Part shown: in pieces, positions 44,731 through 53,948 of the stretch | Position numbering within the stretch: position 1 is the first letter of the stretch | How the letters are laid out: each line of letters begins with the position of its first letter | Assembly (NCBI RefSeq): GCF_014642075.1 | Contig: NZ_BMIK01000009.1 | Coordinates: 1-64,000 of the forward strand | Length of the DNA stretch: 64,000 nucleotides | Direction of reading: 5' to 3' | DNA from: Parapedobacter defluvii | Lineage (GTDB): Bacteria > Bacteroidota > Bacteroidia > Sphingobacteriales > Sphingobacteriaceae | The notes under the pieces: model-generated | Seen by the model: the letters and a program-made list of their open reading frames with translations, nothing else | What the model was told of the DNA's origin: nothing | Databases searched by the model: none | Made by a program: the position numbers and the translations under genes

Positions 44731-47064
44731 ATGAAAAAAATATTTCACATCGCTAGAAACGAACTGCACACGTTATTTTATTCTCCCATAGCGTGGATAC
44801 TAATGATTCTTTTTGTGGTCTTGACCAGCGCAGACTACATCGGTGTTACTGATTTTTACTTGATGGGATTTGAAAAGGGTGGATTGTACTTGAGAGCCAT
44901 GAAGGACTTGACGACTCAATTGACAGCAAATCCACCCGGTGGATATCTGTTTAAGGTAATCAAGAATTTGTACATATTCTTCCCGTTGATTACGATGGGT
45001 TTGATTAGTCGGGAAACGAGCAGCGGTACAATCAAACTCCTCTACTCTTCACCCATTCGGGTCAGGGAGATCGTCTTGGGCAAATATGTAGCCGTACTCT
45101 GTTTTACATTTTGCTTGTTGGCGTTGGTTGTCTTTACTTATGTGGGGGTAGCAATCAGCCTGGAGAATCCCGATTATGGGCAGATGCTCGCTTCGCTACT
45201 GGGTCTTTTCCTTGTGTTGGCTACATATGCTGCAATTGGATTGTTTATATCGGCTTTGACTTCCTACCAGATTGTCGCGGCGATTATTACCTTGGGCCTA
45301 TTTGCGCTATTCTCAAATGTAGGGGACCTTTGGCAAGAGATAGAAGCTGCCCGTAACATAACCTATTACCTAAACATCGGTGAGAAGTCATTCAATTTTA
45401 TTCGCGGTCTGATGAACCTCAGGGATTTATTTTACTTCATCATTCTGATAGCGACTTTTTTGTGTTTTACGACGATTCGCATCAAAGCGGCAACAGAATC
45501 CGTTTCCGTGGGTAAGAAGACGATGCGCTACCTACTTGTAGTCACTATCGCTTTCGTTGTTGGTTACATTACGAGCAGGCCCCAATTAAATGTATATGTG
45601 GATGCCACTCGCGATCAGATTTACACCATTACGCCGCCAACCCAAAGCATGTTGGCTAAATTGAGTGATGGCGAGTTGGAAATCATCGGTTTTTCGAACT
45701 TGTTTCAAATGAGTCGATGGCGCTTCCTTTCAAGTCAGCAAAACAGCATTGTCAGTAATGTGTGGGAACCCTACATCCGGTTCAAACCTGATATAAAGGT
45801 GAAGTTTCAGTCATATTATGACCTTGATACGAACTCATATCATTATAAGCTAAATCCAGACAAAACCATCGATGAAATCGCAGAGAAAGAGGCGAAGACA
45901 TTTAGAACGGATATAGAGCACTATTTAACGCCGGATCAGGTCAATCAACTTGTTGATGTTAAAGAGGAAGAATTCAGGAGTTTCTTCTTGCTAAAATATA
46001 AAGATAAAACGACCATCGTTAGGACATTCGATGATCAGGAATTTTGGCCATCTGAAAACGAGATTGCGGCAGCAATCAATCAGTTAATCGATACCGCACC
46101 AAAGGTAGTCTTTTTATCTGATGAGATTGAACGCAGTCCCTTCTTAAAGCGGACAAGGGATTATTCAACGCTAACAAGCAGTCGGGGCTTTAGGTACTCC
46201 TTGATTAATCAAGGTTACGATTTTGACACGCTATCATTGAAGCAACGGGATATCCCCGATGGAATAGCGGCATTGGCGATTGCGGATCCCCGCACACCGA
46301 TTTCGGCAAGTAATCTGGAAAAAATCAGCAAGTACATAGACCAGGGCGGTAATCTCTTTATAGCCAGCGAACCGGATAGGAAAGAAGTGACGAAACCGCT
46401 ATTCGATAAGCTGGGGCTTTCCTTGCGGGATGGGCTATTGATCCAGCCTAACGATTATTTCTCGAGTCACTGTGCATTTGCAGTCCTCACAGATACAGCC
46501 AAAGATCTATCCCCACAATTTGCACAATTCATAACAGATGAAACTAAATACCGAGGGGATTCCGTATTCCGGGTAGCGATGGAGGGGGCAAGCGCCATTG
46601 AATATCAAGAAAAAGACGGCTTTCAGGTAGAACCGTTACTTTATACCGATTCAACACTAAGCTGGAATCGATTGGCGCCAATTAGCGAAGATTCGTTACA
46701 GCTTGAGGTGGAAAGGTTGCCCAGTGACGAACGTGGCAGCTTCGTCACGGCATTGGGCATGAAACGGGTGGTCAATGGCAAAGAGCAACGGATTGTCGTA
46801 ACAAGTGATGCCGATTTCCTCACACGCACGCAGTCTGCCGGGACAGGTTATCCGTATCGGTATAATTTTGAATTCGGCTTTTGGAGTTTCAGCCGCTTCT
46901 CGTACGGAGCGTTTCCCGCCAATACGCTTAGACCGCAAACCGATGATAAATTCCGTGTTACGGTAAATAGCATTCCAAAACAAAAGGTGATTTATTATTG
47001 GATTATTCCTGCATTGATCGCATTGATTGCGTCCATCATCCTGATCCGCCGCAAACGTAAATAA
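44731..47064 (+). CDS. Fused GldF-GldG-like ABC permease and periplasmic protein
   Basis: A 777-residue protein. The N-terminal ABC-2-type permease part (1-250) has about six membrane helices (IAWILMILFVVLTS, VLCFTFCLLALVVFTYVGV, LFLVLATYAAIGLFISAL and others). A membrane helix at about 268-285 (RYLLVVTIAFVVGYIT) leads into a large GldG-like extracytoplasmic domain with GNLFIASEPD at about 545, and a C-terminal anchor VIYYWIIPALIALIASIILIRRKRK. Usually GldF and GldG are separate; here they form one frame. Partner of the GldA-like ATPase. Confidence 0.88.
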   Translation: MKKIFHIARNELHTLFYSPIAWILMILFVVLTSADYIGVTDFYLMGFEKGGLYLRAMKDLTTQLTANPPGGYLFKVIKNLYIFFPLITMGLISRETSSGTIKLLYSSPIRVREIVLGKYVAVLCFTFCLLALVVFTYVGVAISLENPDYGQMLASLLGLFLVLATYAAIGLFISALTSYQIVAAIITLGLFALFSNVGDLWQEIEAARNITYYLNIGEKSFNFIRGLMNLRDLFYFIILIATFLCFTTIRIKAATESVSVGKKTMRYLLVVTIAFVVGYITSRPQLNVYVDATRDQIYTITPPTQSMLAKLSDGELEIIGFSNLFQMSRWRFLSSQQNSIVSNVWEPYIRFKPDIKVKFQSYYDLDTNSYHYKLNPDKTIDEIAEKEAKTFRTDIEHYLTPDQVNQLVDVKEEEFRSFFLLKYKDKTTIVRTFDDQEFWPSENEIAAAINQLIDTAPKVVFLSDEIERSPFLKRTRDYSTLTSSRGFRYSLINQGYDFDTLSLKQRDIPDGIAALAIADPRTPISASNLEKISKYIDQGGNLFIASEPDRKEVTKPLFDKLGLSLRDGLLIQPNDYFSSHCAFAVLTDTAKDLSPQFAQFITDETKYRGDSVFRVAMEGASAIEYQEKDGFQVEPLLYTDSTLSWNRLAPISEDSLQLEVERLPSDERGSFVTALGMKRVVNGKEQRIVVTSDADFLTRTQSAGTGYPYRYNFEFGFWSFSRFSYGAFPANTLRPQTDDKFRVTVNSIPKQKVIYYWIIPALIALIASIILIRRKRK

Positions 47065-47071
47065 TCGAAAA

Positions 47072-48445
47072 GTGAAGTATTTAACAATAGACGAACAGAC
47101 GATAAGTGATCTGGGCATATTCAGTGCAGCCGGAAAACCCTCCATCTTCGATTTGTACAATAAAACGTGTACGCAAGGAGGGGCGGTGAGATTGGAAGCC
47201 CTTTTCCGCCGCCCGTTGGCAGACGAGAAATCAATCAACGCAAGGGTGGGACTTTACAAGTATTTCAGCATGCAGGAATTCCAATTCCCCGTCGATTCGA
47301 CCACAATTGGCACGATAGCCTATTACCTGGAAAATGATGACGTAAGAACCCAATTACAGGTCGGGGGTCAGTCGTTGAGCCAGCGACTCAAAGATATGGT
47401 AGCCACCGATGCTGACCAAATGTTCGTGCACGACGGGGTGCAGGCTGTGCTGCGCTTGTTTTACAGGCTGGATATGTTCCTCCAGCAGCAGGAAACACGG
47501 GTGGCCGGTACCGCTTTTGAGCCCGATTATACCAAGCTGAGGGAATTGGTTAACGCACAAGAGTTCGGAGAGGTACGGCTACATGGAAGCGCTAAATTTG
47601 AGGTAAAGCTGAACGTGATGGAACTTGCCGAACTGGATAAACGGGTGCGCTTTGATCACCGCGAAAGCATGCTGGAGTTATTGGAACTGCTGTATGACCT
47701 GGATGTGTGTATTGCCATCGGGCAGCTGGCGCGTAGCCGAAATTATAATTTTGCCAAGGCCATGCCACGGGAAAGTGATGGTCTCCATTACGAAGAGGTA
47801 TTCCACCCGCATGTGGAAGGCGCCATAGCGAACGATCTCGATCTAGACAGGGAATATAATGTGCTATTTCTCACCGGTGCCAATATGGCGGGTAAGTCGA
47901 CGCTGATGAAAAGCATCGGAGTGGCACTTTACCTTGCGCATATCGGATTTCCCGTAGCGGCTAAAAATTTAACGTTTGCGGTACGGGATGGGATTTATAC
48001 CAGCATCAACCTGGCCGACAACCTCAGTATGGGTGCCAGCCATTACTACGCGGAAGTGCTGCGGGTTAAAAAAGTAGCAGTGGCCTTAAGTGAGGGGCAG
48101 CGGCTTTTTGTCATTTTCGATGAACTGTTCCGGGGCACCAACGTAAAGGATGCCTATGACGCCACCATCGCGCTGACCACAGCCTTCGCTGCCAAACACG
48201 GCAGCCACTTTGTAATCTCCACGCACATCATGGAAGCGGGCGAAGCCTTACAGCAGGAAGCTTTGCCGATAAGGTATCAATACCTGCCCACCGAGATGGA
48301 TGGCAATACGCCGGTGTATACCCGACTATTGAAGGAAGGAATCACGGCGGACCGACAGGGAATGGTCATTATCCAGAATGAGGGCATCCTGGAAATGCTG
48401 GACGAAGGATTGAAAAAAATGGAGGGCGTGCAATGGCATTCATAA
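47072..48445 (+). CDS. MutS-like ATPase, first of a tandem pair
   Basis: A 457-residue protein starting at GTG 47072. The N-terminal 230 residues are helical lever and core, with no mismatch-recognition domain. The C-terminal ATPase has LFLTGANMAGKSTLMKSIGVALYLAHIGFPV (Walker A), VIFDELFRGTNVKDAYDAT (Walker B) and VISTHIMEAGEAL. Such short MutS homologues are not mismatch repair enzymes; role unknown. It follows the Gld fusion by 7 bases and overlaps the second paralogue by 13. Confidence 0.88.
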   Translation: MKYLTIDEQTISDLGIFSAAGKPSIFDLYNKTCTQGGAVRLEALFRRPLADEKSINARVGLYKYFSMQEFQFPVDSTTIGTIAYYLENDDVRTQLQVGGQSLSQRLKDMVATDADQMFVHDGVQAVLRLFYRLDMFLQQQETRVAGTAFEPDYTKLRELVNAQEFGEVRLHGSAKFEVKLNVMELAELDKRVRFDHRESMLELLELLYDLDVCIAIGQLARSRNYNFAKAMPRESDGLHYEEVFHPHVEGAIANDLDLDREYNVLFLTGANMAGKSTLMKSIGVALYLAHIGFPVAAKNLTFAVRDGIYTSINLADNLSMGASHYYAEVLRVKKVAVALSEGQRLFVIFDELFRGTNVKDAYDATIALTTAFAAKHGSHFVISTHIMEAGEALQQEALPIRYQYLPTEMDGNTPVYTRLLKEGITADRQGMVIIQNEGILEMLDEGLKKMEGVQWHS

Positions 48446-49779
48446 CGGATAAACAGACATTGGCCGACCTGAACCTGATGGGGAAATACAAGATTGGCTC
48501 CATGTTCAACCTGTTCAACCGGGTAAAGACACGGGGCGGCGAATTGCTGCTGGAGGAGATGTTCCGGGCACCTTTGGTCGACGCTATGGCGATAAACCAA
48601 CGCTCGGCCCGTATCGAATACCTGGGCAGACTGGGGGTGAAGCTGGAAATCAACGGCGAGCTCACCGAGATGGCTTCGGAATACCTGACCCAGCCACGGC
48701 CGGCCAACCCGTTGAGTAGCCTATTCAACTGCTACAAAGAAAAGACACAGGAGGTACTCTACCGCTCGCAAAAATATGCCATCCAGCAGCGACATATCTT
48801 CGCGGTACAGGAAGTGTTGTTAGCGGCCAGTAACCTGCTCGGCCAACTGGAAAAGCAAGGTCAAGGCGAGCACCCCTGCAAGGCGATTCAGGATCGGGTC
48901 TCGGCGATTATTAATGCACCGGGCTTGAAACAGCTTAAGCCGAAGTACCCCTATACCGTGCAGCAGATGGCCCAATGCCAATTCCTGATGCTGAACAGGT
49001 ACCGGCGGGAACTGGAGGAACTGCTGCGGCTGCTTTATGAGCTGGATGTCTATCTTTCCGTCGGACAGGTGGCGGTAGACAAAGGCCTGGTTTATGCACA
49101 AGCAGTGGATGTAGGCTCTGGCCAAACCAACGATTGGATTGAGGTGGTGAACTTAAAGCACCCCGCATTGGCGGATGCGGTGGGCAATACCATTACACTC
49201 AGCAGGCAGGAAAACGTCGTTTTCCTTACCGGTGCGAACATGGCGGGGAAATCCACGTGGATGAAAACGCTGGGTATTTCATTTTACCTGGCCCATATGG
49301 GCTTTCCGGTGGCCGCCGAGCGGATGCGTTTCGCGGTAATGGAAGGTCTCTTTACATCCATCAATGTGCCGGACGATATCAGTCAGGGCTGGAGCCATTT
49401 CTATGCGGAAGTGATGCGGGTGAAGTTGGTGGCGAAAGAAGTGAGCAGCGGAAAGCGGCTGTTCGTCCTGTTCGATGAGCTATTCAAGGGAACCAATGTG
49501 AAGGACGCCTACGACGCGACATTAGCGGTTACCCAGAAATTGGCAAAATACCATACCTGTGCCTTTGTCATCTCCACGCACATCATCGAGGTAGGCGATG
49601 CATTGCACGGTACGGCGAACATCCAATTCCGATACATGCCCACGGTGATGGAAGGGGCAGTACCTCGTTATACGTACCGGATGGCATCCGGCATCACAAC
49701 GGACCGACAGGGAATGATCATCATCGAAAACGAAGGGATACTGGAAATGCTTGGCCGACCGGTATCCGACCACAGCTAG
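48433..49779 (+). CDS. MutS-like ATPase, second of a tandem pair
   Basis: A 448-residue paralogue of the preceding protein with the same plan: a helical N-terminus (GKYKIGSMFNLFNRVKTRGGELLLEEMFRAPL), then VVFLTGANMAGKSTWMKTLGISFYLAHMGFPVAAERM, FVLFDELFKGTNVKDAYDATLAV and VISTHIIEVGDAL. The pair likely forms a heterodimer, as MutS homologues act as dimers. Same operon, so it is presumably made with the Gld-like transporter. Confidence 0.88.
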   Translation: MAFITDKQTLADLNLMGKYKIGSMFNLFNRVKTRGGELLLEEMFRAPLVDAMAINQRSARIEYLGRLGVKLEINGELTEMASEYLTQPRPANPLSSLFNCYKEKTQEVLYRSQKYAIQQRHIFAVQEVLLAASNLLGQLEKQGQGEHPCKAIQDRVSAIINAPGLKQLKPKYPYTVQQMAQCQFLMLNRYRRELEELLRLLYELDVYLSVGQVAVDKGLVYAQAVDVGSGQTNDWIEVVNLKHPALADAVGNTITLSRQENVVFLTGANMAGKSTWMKTLGISFYLAHMGFPVAAERMRFAVMEGLFTSINVPDDISQGWSHFYAEVMRVKLVAKEVSSGKRLFVLFDELFKGTNVKDAYDATLAVTQKLAKYHTCAFVISTHIIEVGDALHGTANIQFRYMPTVMEGAVPRYTYRMASGITTDRQGMIIIENEGILEMLGRPVSDHS

Positions 49780-49810
49780 ACAATAAATAGATTAATCAGA
49801 CAAACGACAG

Positions 49811-52153
49811 ATGTACAGGCATAATAAAATAACGCAACAGTTGCTGATAGCCACAGCTGTATTCATCTCTTCAATGAACGATACAGCGGCACAAGAGAAA
49901 AATACAGTCCAATCCGCTCCGATCCAAACAAGGTGGGCTAGGGAAATAGCGCCCGATAACGCGCTTCCCGAATATCCCCGTCCGCAACTGATGCGTAATA
50001 ACTGGACGAATCTGAACGGGTTATGGGAATACGCCGTTACCGATAGCATAACCAATTCACCTACGTATGAAGGACAGATTTTGGTGCCGTATCCACTGGA
50101 GTCCGTACTATCGGGCGTAAAGCGTACGCTGCTACCCGAGCAGCGGCTCTGGTACCGGCGGTCGTTCGACCGCCCGGCGCTTTCAAAAGGTGAGCGTCTG
50201 TTGTTGCACTTCGGCGCGGTGGATTACCAATGCTGGGTGTATGTGAACGGTAAAGAGGTAGGTACCCACGAAGGCGGCTACATGGCGTTCAGTTTCGATA
50301 TCACCGATTTCGTGAGAAGCGGGGCGAATGAACTCGTCGTCAAAGTCTACGATCCGAGTGACGCGGGGATTGGTCCGAGGGGTAAACAAGTGCTCAACCC
50401 CCAGAATATTTATTATACGCCTTCATCGGGTATCTGGCAGACGGTGTGGCTGGAAACGGTGCCGAAGGATTACATTACAAGGTTGAAGATAACGCCCAAT
50501 GTGGATAACGGAGCCGTCCGCGTCGTAGTGGAATCGGCAACAGACAAGCCGGTCACGGTGACCGCGGCGGGCCGGACGGTAAAAGGCCATGCCAATACGG
50601 AGATTAGTTTGCCGATAAGCGATGTGCGGTTGTGGTCACCCGCCGATCCCTACCTCTACGACTTGGAAGTAACCTTGGGAGCGGATAAAGTAAAAAGCTA
50701 CTTCGGTATGCGAAAAGTTTCGGTAGAGAGGGGCGCCGACGGTCACGACCGCATTTTCCTGAATGGCGAGCCATATTTCAACCTGGGCACGCTCGACCAG
50801 GGTTTCTGGCCGGACGGATTGTACACGGCTCCGACAGACGAGGCATTGGCGTTTGACATCAAAGCCATCAAAGCGATGGGCTTCAACACCATCCGCAAGC
50901 ACATCAAGGTCGAGCCGGCACGGTGGTACTATCATGCCGACAGATTGGGTATATTGGTGTGGCAGGATTTCGTGCAGCCAAATCCCAACCTGCCGGAAGG
51001 GGCGAAGGAAATCTTCGAAAAGCAGGGCGCGGAAATGATGGCGCAATTACATAACCACCCGAGCATCACCACGTGGGTGCTGTTCAACGAGAAGTGGGGG
51101 CAGTATGATCAAGAACTGTTGACGCAATGGGTAAAAGACACCGATCCGTCAAGGCTGGTCAACGGCCACAGCGGGGAGTACCTCTACGTCAATGAAAAGC
51201 TCCGCTCACCGTCCCCCGATGCCTATGTGAATTCGGACATAACCGATGTGCACAGCTACCCCGATCCGATGAACAGCCTCCAAATGGATGGCAAGGCGCG
51301 GGTACTGGGCGAATTCGGCGGCATCGGCGTATTCATCCCCGGCCACCAGTGGAACACCGGCAGCGCCTGGGGCTATATCAACGAAAAGCCCGCGGCGCTG
51401 AAGGCGAAGTACAGCATCATGAACAAGCACCTCCAATTACTGCAAAAGGAGGGCTTGTCGGCATCAATCTACACCCAGCCCTTCGATGTGGAGGGCGAAC
51501 AGAACGGATTGATGACGTACGACCGGGAAGTGATCAAAATCCCGTTCGCGGAGTTACGGGAAATCCATCGGCCACTGAGTCCGGATAGGAGTACAATCCC
51601 GGAAGTGACGGCCATCGATGCCGACCTGACCGATCCGGCGGTGACCTATGAGCAGGCACTACAGGAATACATCGACGGTCGGGAAACCGATTTGAAAAGG
51701 TTAGCCATGCTGGCCGCGCAGACCGGCGACGCGGCCGGTAAGAACCGGTTCAATAGCCTGTACATCCTGTCGCTTTCGGCACCCTATAGCGAAGCGGATT
51801 TGGCCTTCATTGAGGGCAGTACGACGAAAGTAACGGATGCGGGTTTTCCCATACTCGTGGTGCAATCCGAGGGTAACCGTCCGCTGCATATCAAATTGAT
51901 GAACATCATCTTCACCGATGTCATCCAGCCGTACGTCCCGACACCCGATACGAAGCCCAATTGGGAAGAAATCCGGGAAAAGGTAAAAAGCTACGGCGCA
52001 CCCGGCGAAGAAATGTATTTACGGGCCAAGACCATCCATACGCTCAACCAGCAGGATTGGGATGCATTCCGGCCCGTGGCAAAGGAATACCTGGAGAAAT
52101 ACGGCGAATTCATCAAACCGGAAGAAAAGCAGCTGTTTGAAGAGAAGCTATGA
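49811..52153 (+). CDS. GH2 family glycoside hydrolase (beta-galactosidase/mannosidase-like)
   Basis: A 780-residue secreted enzyme with a signal peptide (QQLLIATAVFISSMNDTAAQ). The N-terminal jelly roll is at about 60-200 (LNGLWEYAV, WYRRSFDRP, HFGAVDYQCWVYVNGKEVGTHEGGY). An Ig-like domain precedes a TIM barrel with the acid/base in LFNEKWGQ and the nucleophile in VLGEFGGIG. A C-terminal helical extension of about 150 residues follows. It is likely periplasmic or surface-exposed and acts on glycans handled by the SusCD pair. Sugar specificity is unknown. Confidence 0.87.
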   Translation: MYRHNKITQQLLIATAVFISSMNDTAAQEKNTVQSAPIQTRWAREIAPDNALPEYPRPQLMRNNWTNLNGLWEYAVTDSITNSPTYEGQILVPYPLESVLSGVKRTLLPEQRLWYRRSFDRPALSKGERLLLHFGAVDYQCWVYVNGKEVGTHEGGYMAFSFDITDFVRSGANELVVKVYDPSDAGIGPRGKQVLNPQNIYYTPSSGIWQTVWLETVPKDYITRLKITPNVDNGAVRVVVESATDKPVTVTAAGRTVKGHANTEISLPISDVRLWSPADPYLYDLEVTLGADKVKSYFGMRKVSVERGADGHDRIFLNGEPYFNLGTLDQGFWPDGLYTAPTDEALAFDIKAIKAMGFNTIRKHIKVEPARWYYHADRLGILVWQDFVQPNPNLPEGAKEIFEKQGAEMMAQLHNHPSITTWVLFNEKWGQYDQELLTQWVKDTDPSRLVNGHSGEYLYVNEKLRSPSPDAYVNSDITDVHSYPDPMNSLQMDGKARVLGEFGGIGVFIPGHQWNTGSAWGYINEKPAALKAKYSIMNKHLQLLQKEGLSASIYTQPFDVEGEQNGLMTYDREVIKIPFAELREIHRPLSPDRSTIPEVTAIDADLTDPAVTYEQALQEYIDGRETDLKRLAMLAAQTGDAAGKNRFNSLYILSLSAPYSEADLAFIEGSTTKVTDAGFPILVVQSEGNRPLHIKLMNIIFTDVIQPYVPTPDTKPNWEEIREKVKSYGAPGEEMYLRAKTIHTLNQQDWDAFRPVAKEYLEKYGEFIKPEEKQLFEEKL

Positions 52154-52494
52154 AAAGTATGATCGTCTTATCGGTTTTTGTGATGCTGGTACTTACTAGC
52201 TGCTCGACGACGCACTCGCGTGGGCTATCCAGTAAAGAAGAAATGAATGCAATCCAACCCGAAGTCTGGGAAATAGAGTTGATGGCAGTATCAGGCCAAA
52301 GTTTTACGCCGTTTTGGATGACGGACAAGATGGGGCTAATCCCGCTTGGATTGGATGTTAACTCTTGGAATGCCGATAAAGCAATTTTGAGGCTCCAGTG
52401 TCCTAAGGATTCCTCCACGGCAGTGTATCGATTTTGCGAGACGTTACGTGAAAACGGTCAGTTCCACGTGATGCGGTTGTCCCGGTTGGAATAA
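52150..52494 (+). CDS. Small lipoprotein
   Basis: A 114-residue protein with a signal peptide MKSMIVLSVFVMLVLTSC, lipobox LTSC at about 15-18. The mature part shows no recognised family. It overlaps the GH2 stop by 4 bases, so it is co-translated and probably accompanies the hydrolase. Confidence 0.7.
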   Translation: MKSMIVLSVFVMLVLTSCSTTHSRGLSSKEEMNAIQPEVWEIELMAVSGQSFTPFWMTDKMGLIPLGLDVNSWNADKAILRLQCPKDSSTAVYRFCETLRENGQFHVMRLSRLE

Positions 52495-52512
52495 AGAGTC
52501 ATGTGTTTGCAA

Positions 52513-52557
52513 AAAGCGTTCCTTGCTCCGCGACCGTGGAGCGAGGGCGCTTTGTTA
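52513..52557 (+). terminator. Terminator closing the glycan cargo operon
   Basis: AAAGCG with TTGCTCC pairs to GGAGCGA with CGCTTT, loop of 8 nt, followed by TTTGTTAAAA. Confidence 0.75.
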
Positions 52558-52681
52558 AAAAACATGCAGTAAACCAGAAAACAAACTTTTTCCAAAAAAA
52601 TGCCCCTTAATTCCCCACCCGGGGCAAATTCCGTATCGATATTGGTGCCATAGTTTTAACCAATCAAAGTAGGGAGGGCCT

Positions 52682-53941
52682 ATGACAACAATTGATTTCG
52701 AGAAAGCGAGCTTCAAGGACTTCGAGGACATTCCGGGCATCGACCCGTACGGACGGGCGGCGCTTTGGACGGCTTATGTGGACAGCCGCAAACAAGTCGG
52801 TGAATGGAACTACCGCCAGCGGAACCTTTCCGGTTGCGGGCCGGAGATGGAACTGGAATTAACGGGCATCGCCCACAAACGCTTCGTCAGCCTGGTATCC
52901 AACGACTACCTTGGCTTCACGCAACACCCACGGGTAAAAGCCATGGCCGCAGAAGCCATTGAACAGTATGGGACAGGTGCGGGCGCAAGTCCGGCCATCG
53001 GCGGGCATTACGATTTCCACCAATGGCTGGAGGAGAAAATCGCAGCGTTCTTCGGACGGGACAGCGCCATTGTCTACTCCACCGGATACACGGCCAACAG
53101 CGCATCGCTGCAATGCCTGCTGCGGAGGGACGATCTGGCCATACTGGACATGGCCGTGCACGCCAGCGTATACGAGGGCTGCCTGATGACCAACGTGAAG
53201 ACATTTCCCCACAACAACATGGACGCATTGGAACGGGTACTGAAATTATCGAACGACCGCTACCGGACACGGATGGTCATCATCGACGGGGTGTACTCGC
53301 AGGACGGCGACCTTGCCCCGCTGGACAGCATATTGGAACTGTGCAGGCATTACGGGGCCTACCTGATGGTGGACGACGCGCACGGCACGGGGGTAATCGG
53401 CGACACGGGACGCGGAGTGATGGAACTGCATGGCCTGTTGCGGGAGGTGGACATCGTCACGGGAACGTTCAGCAAGACATTCGCCCATGTTGGCGGCTAC
53501 GTGGTGGCCAGCCGCGAACTGGTGGACTACCTGAAATTCCAGGCACGCCAGCACATCTTTTCGGCAACGCTATCCCCGGCGGCGGCCTGTATCGGCACGG
53601 CCATCGATCTGGTAGACGACGAGCCGGGATGGATGGCCAAGCTGTGGGATAACATCCGCCATCTGAAAGGGGGATTGCAGGGGATGGGGTTGGAAACGGG
53701 CGATACGCAATCGGCCATCATCCCCGTGAAAATCGGCGACATCAAATTGAACGCGCAGATCTGTGGGCTGCTGCTGGAAGCGGGTGTGTACGCCAACCAG
53801 ATAAACTATCCGGCAGTGGCACGCAAGGACGCACGGGTACGGATGAGTGTGATGGCCACGCACACCGAGGAACAATTGGACAGAGTACTGAATGCGTGGG
53901 AATGGGTCATCCGCAAAACAGGAATAGGAAAAAGGAAATGA
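52682..53941 (+). CDS. Alpha-oxoamine synthase (8-amino-7-oxononanoate synthase / serine palmitoyltransferase / CqsA-like)
   Basis: A 419-residue PLP enzyme of the alpha-oxoamine synthase family: VSLVSNDYLGFTQHPRV, GTGAGASPAIGGHYDFHQWLEEKIAAFFGRDSAIVYSTGYTANSA, MVDDAHGTGVIG with the cofactor Asp, and the PLP lysine in TGTFSKTFAHVGGYVV. Members condense an acyl-CoA with an amino acid: biotin synthesis, sphingolipids or the CAI-1 signals. Which one cannot be told here. It stands alone, without other biotin genes, and ends 7 bases before a transcriptional regulator at the head of the transfer genes. A GGGAGG ribosome site precedes it. Confidence 0.88.
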   Translation: MTTIDFEKASFKDFEDIPGIDPYGRAALWTAYVDSRKQVGEWNYRQRNLSGCGPEMELELTGIAHKRFVSLVSNDYLGFTQHPRVKAMAAEAIEQYGTGAGASPAIGGHYDFHQWLEEKIAAFFGRDSAIVYSTGYTANSASLQCLLRRDDLAILDMAVHASVYEGCLMTNVKTFPHNNMDALERVLKLSNDRYRTRMVIIDGVYSQDGDLAPLDSILELCRHYGAYLMVDDAHGTGVIGDTGRGVMELHGLLREVDIVTGTFSKTFAHVGGYVVASRELVDYLKFQARQHIFSATLSPAAACIGTAIDLVDDEPGWMAKLWDNIRHLKGGLQGMGLETGDTQSAIIPVKIGDIKLNAQICGLLLEAGVYANQINYPAVARKDARVRMSVMATHTEEQLDRVLNAWEWVIRKTGIGKRK

Positions 53942-53948
53942 GCACACA

